Source: Angiostrongylus vasorum (Eukaryota; Nematoda; Chromadorea; Rhabditida; Metastrongylidae). From it: 64,000 nucleotides of DNA. Shown piece after piece: positions 58,548 to 64,000 of the stretch (the first letter of the stretch is position 1; every line of letters starts with the position of its first letter). The notes under the pieces are model-generated. The model saw only the letters and a program-made list of their open reading frames with translations, did no database searches and was not told where the DNA came from. The stretch is from the NCBI GenBank assembly GCA_018806985.1, contig JADANN010000286.1, forward strand, positions 558,001 to 622,000, given 5' to 3'. The position numbers and the translations under genes were made by a program.

Positions 58548-58997
58548 ATGCAAGCAAGAAGGATAAGGTACGACGTCATCGGCCTGGTCGAGACGAGACA
58601 ATGCCACCCATTCAACGTCGTCTATGACACCGAAGAAGAACTGTTCCTCGGAACATGCGACAGTAGAGGAGTTGGCGGCGTCGGCGTTCTCGTCAATACG
58701 AGTTTCTCCATGAACATCGATTCATTCGAACAACTTACAACCGGAATCCGAAGTTTACTATTAAAAAGATGTGGATCAATACCGACTTTGACAATCTTCG
58801 TCGTTTACACGCCGACATCAAACTATGACGAAGAAGAAGTCGAAGCGTTCTATATGGACTTGGAGAAGTTCTACAGAGAATGCCATACATTCTTAAACGT
58901 CATCATTGGAGATTTCAACGCCAAGATTGGACCAAGGAGAACCTCTGAAGAACGTCACGTTAGGGACCCATGGATTAGAACGGAACGAAGAGGATGA
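58548..58997 (+). pseudogene. RTE endonuclease domain, N-terminal part
   Basis: A 149-codon frame with the catalytic Glu motif LVETRQ, the VYTPTSNYDEEEVEAFY stretch and GDFNAKIG. The frame leaves the protein after EERHV and resumes one frame over in 58906-59247. Confidence 0.85.
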
Positions 58998-59141
58998 GCG
59001 GCTATCTGAGTTTATCATGGCGACCAAGACCATCCATGGTAACTCGCAATTCCAGAAGCCCCACCCTCTAACGCTGCACGTGGGAGCCCCCAATGGAGAG
59101 TACGATAACGAAATAGACCACATCATAGTAAATAGAAGGTT

Positions 59142-59960
59142 TTGCCTAACCAGTGTCGCTGTTATTCCAAAATTCTACACGGGATCAGACTCCCGTCTCC
59201 TTCGTGCAAGATTCTATTCTTCGCAGAAAGGAAAAAAAAGCCACTAAATTCAAAAAACCGAAGTCTCAGAACCACCGTAAACTGGGACTTATTCAATTCA
59301 TTACTCGGCTGTTGGGAAGATGCCGTTGTCGGTAACATCGACGAAGAATACGATCGCCTCATTCAACATCTTCACGTTAGCGCCATGAAAGCTCACAGTT
59401 CGAAAGGCACCAAGAGACGTCTGTCTCCAGAAACACTCGAGCTGATACTCCAGCGTGGAATCGCTCGAGCTGCAGGTAGCCGTCAACTAACGTCCGAACT
59501 TTTAAAACAATGCAGGGAGGCGATAAAAGAAGATCTTAAAGAGAGAAGGGCAGCAGTAATGGTCGAAGCTGCAGAGGTTGGGAAAACCATTCGCAAAGCA
59601 TATCGAAGCCTCTCCAATTACAAGGCCAAGATTATTGCACTCCGACGCCCAGACGGAACAGTTGCAGCGTCCAGAAAGGCAATGGAGAAAATCATTCACG
59701 AATACTACTCGGATCTCTTCGATTGCCACGTCCACCTCTCGTCATATGAAATAAGGGAGGAAGGATATGTTGTACCATCGGTTCTCCCTTCTGAAATCCG
59801 ACATGCCATTTCGTCGGTGAAAAATCGAACAGCACCACGTCCGGACAGGATAAGATCTGAACACCTGAAGAACCTTCCGCCAGTCCTCGTAAACACACTG
59901 GCTCGGCTCCTCACACGTTACCTCTCTGAATGCACGGTTTCTACTCAGTGCAAGGGGTGA
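59142..59960 (+). pseudogene. RTE linker and start of reverse transcriptase
   Basis: The longest frame of the element, 272 codons. It contains LSPETLELILQRGIARAAG, VPSVLPSEIRHAISSVKN and PDRIRSEHLKNLPPVL. It ends where part of the fingers region is missing (about 45 bases by comparison with the usual protein layout, an estimate). Confidence 0.85.
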
Positions 59961-60043
59961 CCTACACGATATAAACAACTATCGCCCAATCTGCTTGCTG
60001 CATGCCGTCTACAAACTTTTCACTCGACTCACCTTAAACAGGA

Positions 60044-60364
60044 TTGACAGAACAATGGACGAAAGACAGCCGTGTGAGCAAGCAGGGGTTTCGAAAAGGA
60101 TTTAGTATGATGGACCACATCCACACGATAATAAGACTCATTGAAGTATTGCGAGAGTACAAAAGACCGCTCTGTTTCACTTTCATCGATTTACAGAAGG
60201 TCTTTGACTCAATTGAGATAGAAGCAGTCATGGAAGCCTTTGATAGACAAGGAGTCCCTACTCAGTTCATAAAGATTCTTCTTGATCTGTACAAAAATTT
60301 CGCAACTAAGATATCACCATTCTACAACGATATTACCATTGGGGTCGAAAGAGGGGTTAGGTAA
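60044..60364 (+). pseudogene. RTE reverse transcriptase, motif A region
   Basis: Contains FRKGFSMMDHIHTIIRLIEV, FIDLQKVFDSIE and FYNDITIGVERGVR followed by a stop where Gln is expected before GD. The frame upstream is shifted at a G4 run in GCAGGGGTTTCG. Confidence 0.85.
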
Positions 60365-61329
60365 GGCGATACCATCCCGCCAAAATTATTTGCCGCCACC
60401 CACTCGAACATCATGCGAACATTCAAATAGGACAACTTGGAAGTAAAAATCGATAGTCGGCAATTACACCATCTTCGCTTTGCCGATGGTATAGTTTTAT
60501 AATAACAAACATTAACCAAGCGGAACATATGCTTGCCGACTATCGCAAGACCTGTGGAAAGATTGGTCTTCGACTAAATCTCACAAAAAACGATGTTCAT
60601 GAGAAACGAATTGGTTTCGTATGCCCACCTCACGCTCAACGGAGCGAATATCTCCGAATGTTCCAGTTATGTCTGTCTAGGTCGGGAAATCAACATGTTG
60701 AACGACTTAGCCCCAGAATTGACAGAATTGAGCAAAAGGAAACGAGCAGCTTGAGGAGCTTTCAAGAGCATTGAGGATGTAGTGAAGAGGACAAAGAATA
60801 TCCAACTCCGTGCCCTCCTTCTCGACTCAACGGTACTTCCTGCCCTAACTTATGCGTCAAAAAAACCTGGTCGATGCGTGAGCAGAATGAAAGATCACTC
60901 AGCGTTGTCAAACGCGCAGTCGAAAGGGCGATGCTAGGGAGTATCCCGTTTCACACAAGTAAGGGAAGGGATCCGAAACTCCGATCTCCGTCGACGATCA
61001 AAAATCAAAGATGCCGTTCTGTACGCCAAATAATCGAAGATAAGGTGGACCGGACACGTAATGCGTATGAACGACAACCGATGGGCAAGAGCCGTTAGTG
61101 ACTGGATTCCTCGGGATGTCAAACGTACTGCAGGAGACCACCGACCCGATGGTCAGAGTTCTTCACGAAGAGCCCAGAAGAAAGATATGATGCTCGAAGA
61201 GTCCCTAGAGCGAGCAGAACCCATTGGGCTACCCTTACACGCGACAGGTAAAAATGGAAGATTTACTGGCGCCCGCTCGATTCACTCGACGATCAACGGG
61301 ACTACAGGTGATACAGATGAAAGTGTGGG

Positions 61330-61611
61330 TCATGTGTGGCGCAGTGGTCGGAAGCGCCCTACAACACACACGAGGGAATCCATCTCTACGCTCATGGCCC
61401 GCCATGCCCTCCATCCCTCTGGCGTCGGCAAACTGGTACCAGACTTATCTGGGAGCATAGCAGCACTGGCTCGATACATCAGTAGGCCACTGCTAGCCAC
61501 TGTAAACGGCCAGATATGCATTCAGTCACCTCCGAACGATGCTTAATGAAATCGAATGCGTGGTGCATCCCTCAGGGACTGATCAACGACGAGACGTTTA
61601 TCTTTTTTAAA
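61330..61611 (+). repeat. SINE-A copy at the 3' end of the RTE element
   Basis: Head GGTCATGTGTGGCGCAGTGG, full core, tail end GACGTTTATCTTTTTT. It starts 18 bases after the RTE stop codon. Confidence 0.92.
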
Positions 61612-62550
61612 GTGTGGGGGCTCTTCACCTATAAGGAGTGAATTGCAGATTTTATCAGTTTTTATTCCTGATAACGAAATACTGTGTAAGCTGAATTATG
61701 TTAATTTAAGCTTGACAGCGGCCATCACTTTCGCGGTGTAACACTTTTACAAAAGTAAAGTGGTAGGGTAAATGTTAACGTAACAAGGATCGGAAGTACT
61801 TTGCACCCACATGGCAGTGGATTAACAAAGCGTTAAATAAATTCATAGCTCTCTTATTCACTCAGTTACTGTTTACACAAACGTTTCCGACTTTGGCATC
61901 GGTCGTTGGAGTAAGGTTAAAATCTGAATCTCTCCAATCGCAACAGATTCCTCATGAAATCCTCAACTTTGTTTGAGAAGTCTGTGTAGTAACAGTGTCG
62001 ACGTGGTACAAGTGCTACTGTTTCCTATGACAGTTGCTACGCAAGATTTGTAAGATCTCGGAAGTTCTAGAAGAATGACCTTGATTTTCAGGCTTCCAGA
62101 TTTTTTTCTCACCTGTGTGAATCAAGACAGGCAATAATAACTGGTTTTAATGTCAAAGCTTTATTATCTCATGCGTTATCCTTGTGTGATAGCACCTACA
62201 CAATTTTGGAAGCACTGGCTATAAAGTACGCCCACATGCTGCAATAACACTTAGCTTCTGGTTGTCTCTAGAAGTCGCCATCAACTTGTCGAATCACCCA
62301 TGCTCTTTTGCCTCACCTGTTCCGCACATTGCCGTTTTCTTGAATACCATGAAACCTCCCTATGTAGCCCCTATGTTATTATCGTCTATAAAAGAGCTTT
62401 AATTACCCAAGTTCTAGTTTATACAGAAAACAATAGTGCAAAACACCGAGTAGCACGATGCTAAATATTCCTTCACTATCCGACCTGCATGCAAAAATGT
62501 GTACATTAGCCGACTTAACTAACATAAGCGTTTTTACTTCATGGCCGTTT
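61612..62550. other. No supported gene
   Basis: AT-rich sequence without repeat copies or convincing exons. Confidence 0.45.
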
Positions 62551-62559
62551 ATTCTTGTT

Positions 62560-62880
62560 CTTTTCTATTCTTCTATCCTTTTTACACGACCTGTAACGAA
62601 ATCTACCCTGCGGATCACTGCACTTCTTTCACACGATTCGTTTCTTCACATTCATCGTCCACAAAAGCCTTCGAACAATTCGCATGTTGTTTCGATTGCT
62701 GCCTGACGACTTCGTCTTTTTTATGAAAGGCGCAAAATGCTAGTTTGTCATTTGCCAATCTTGGAGATAGCCGACCTAGGGTGTTCCTACATGGAATGAG
62801 GAGAGCGTTGGAGAGGGGAGTCGAACCATGACATTGCTTCTTGGTGGAGTGCACCACTAACCATTGCGTCACACCCCCTC
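62560..62880 (-). repeat. SINE-D: strong tRNA-like head with the SINE-C 3' end
   Basis: On the - strand the head is GGGGTGTGACGCAATGGTTA with a perfect B box TGGTTCGACTCCC. The 3' part, GTGGACGATGAATGTGAAGA and AGAAGTGCAGTGATCCGCAG, matches SINE-C. The shared A/C/E core is not evident between them. Confidence 0.7.
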
Positions 62881-62884
62881 CTCA

Positions 62885-64000
62885 CCTAGCAATGCACTAC
62901 GCTTGCAAGAATTAATTTCTATATTCATATAGATAGGAAAGAATCTGTCGACATCGTCATGAACTGGCCTTCTGTCCCGTATAAATTACCTACACCAATA
63001 TCTTGTGTCTTCAATTTGAAAGCATCTCCGACCCCCAAAATTTGTGAGCTGAACTAGTAATAATCAAAAACTTTAGGGAAAGCTTTAGTCAAAACAATAA
63101 GCCAATAACGATGCATTTCATATTAACAATAGTCCTTGCTCGAAAATTTTGCTTCACCATCTGACTGAATGCAAGTAACGCTTTGATAAGCTTTTTATCT
63201 CATGTCTTATGGGTGCATTATGGTTACGGTTTGTGTTACGGTGTGTTTTGTAGGTCTGGTCAACTCCTGCTGCTTCTGTTTACCATACAAAAATTCATCT
63301 TACTCCATTTTTACTTTTACAAAGGTTCTTTTATTATATGGTTAATGTACTTTCATTTCGACGACCCTTTCTTCTTATTTTCATTATTCCTGTGCTTCGG
63401 AGGTTTCTAACACTCGAATAATCTTTGTACGTAACATTAATGCGAGAAAACTTCGGTCACTGCATAAACGAACGCCTCCAGCTCCTTGAAGATTCGAAAG
63501 TAGGATGGCATTCAAACGTGTAGTCCGTCGTCCCATCCAGCATCCGACCAGCACCACTGAAATCTTCTCATCATAATGTTCACTTAACGGAAACATAACA
63601 GCGCGTCCACCTTTAATCAGGGTTTAACACGTCCTTTGTTTTACCTCCAGTTTCTTTTTCTTACCTCGGCCATTTAAGCCAATTCATAATGATAACGTGA
63701 CAATACTAGGCGAAATTCGTATGTAAATTCGTGCTGGCTTTTAGCCCTTTCCTTCAAGAGTTATATTTCAGACCGGAAGTGTTTAAAAAACCCTATAAAA
63801 CCATTGGATTATATGTCTTATGGAACGCCAACGAGAGTGCAGAGTTTCTCACACGACACATCAATGCTATGAAGTACGACTTTTTAATGATTTGTTCTGC
63901 TTTGATCAATAAGCCATTGTTGCTAAGATTGTTTCATTAAAATAAAATTGTAATCTACTTTGTATTATGCTCCTGATTTTTACTGCTTGCGTGTCTATTT
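62885..64000. other. No supported gene
   Basis: AT-rich sequence with short hydrophobic open frames (63183-63410) typical of T-rich DNA. No splice pair or repeat copy is recognised. Confidence 0.4.

Larger units (their letters stand above)
58030..61321 (+). mobile_element. RTE-clade non-LTR retrotransposon, degenerate
   Basis: In order: a small upstream frame (58048-58251), then an AP endonuclease domain from about 58548 (LVETRQ, GDFNAKIG, NEIDHIIV), a linker, and a reverse transcriptase from about 59700 (PDRIRSEHLK, FIDLQKVFDSIE, FADGIVL), then the C-terminal region ending DDQRDYR and TGA at 61309-61311. The tail TACAGGTGA/TACAGATGA is a short tandem repeat, typical of RTE ends. The frame changes at least six times and several stops occur. 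The endonuclease SDH motif reads SDS and the RT FADD motif reads FADG, so the copy cannot be active. The 5' border is approximate. Confidence 0.88.

Noticed and set aside
1..64000. CRISPR array, operon-like bacterial genes or provirus
   Set aside because: The spaced repeats are dispersed retroposons in both orientations, the genes have introns, and no viral gene set is visible.

Overview
The window is a piece of nuclear genome from a nematode, most likely a strongylid such as a hookworm (inference). The evidence is small exons with TTTCAG-type acceptors and AG/GTAAGT-type donors, an AT-rich background, an RTE-clade retrotransposon, and a very high load of short tRNA-derived retroposons. There is no bacterial gene organisation, CRISPR array, rRNA or obvious viral sequence.

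The one gene that can be read end to end is a small-conductance Ca2+-activated K+ channel (SK / KCNL family) on the + strand. It has sixteen coding exons between 16903 and 31823. S1-S6, the SVGYGD selectivity filter (split by an intron) and the calmodulin-binding domain are all recognisable. Five exon positions carry an apparent extra base, each in a single-base run. Removing one base from each run gives a 682-residue frame with every splice phase matched, so these look like homopolymer over-calls, although pseudogenisation is not excluded. The introns are packed with repeats.

Outside this gene the evidence for coding is weaker. On the + strand there are candidate exons at 186-269 and 5598-5837. 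On the - strand there is a broken reading frame at 7639-7880. Four more - strand exons (51284-51104, 50563-50265, 47584-47170, 46000-45780) have mutually compatible phases where adjacent and could belong to one or two unidentified genes.

Repeats make up most of the rest. SINE-A is a tRNA-headed family with about 29 copies of about 275 bp and a TTTATCC-type tail. Families C and E carry different heads but share a central core with SINE-A. Family D has another head but shares the 3' end of C. Family B often lies in inverted pairs. Family F has eight copies of about 385 bp with an AAGT-type tail, and family G has two copies. A degenerate RTE element fills 58030-61321, and a smaller RTE fragment lies at 48843-49135. 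Two SINE-A copies are nested in one E copy with target-site duplications, and the second E copy in the window shows both empty sites.

Layout: 1-16.9 kb is repeat-rich with two weak exon candidates; 16.9-31.8 kb is the SK channel gene; 31.8-45.7 kb is repeat islands without a supported gene; 45.8-51.3 kb holds the candidate - strand exons; 51.3-64 kb is repeats, the RTE element and AT-rich sequence without a recognised gene.
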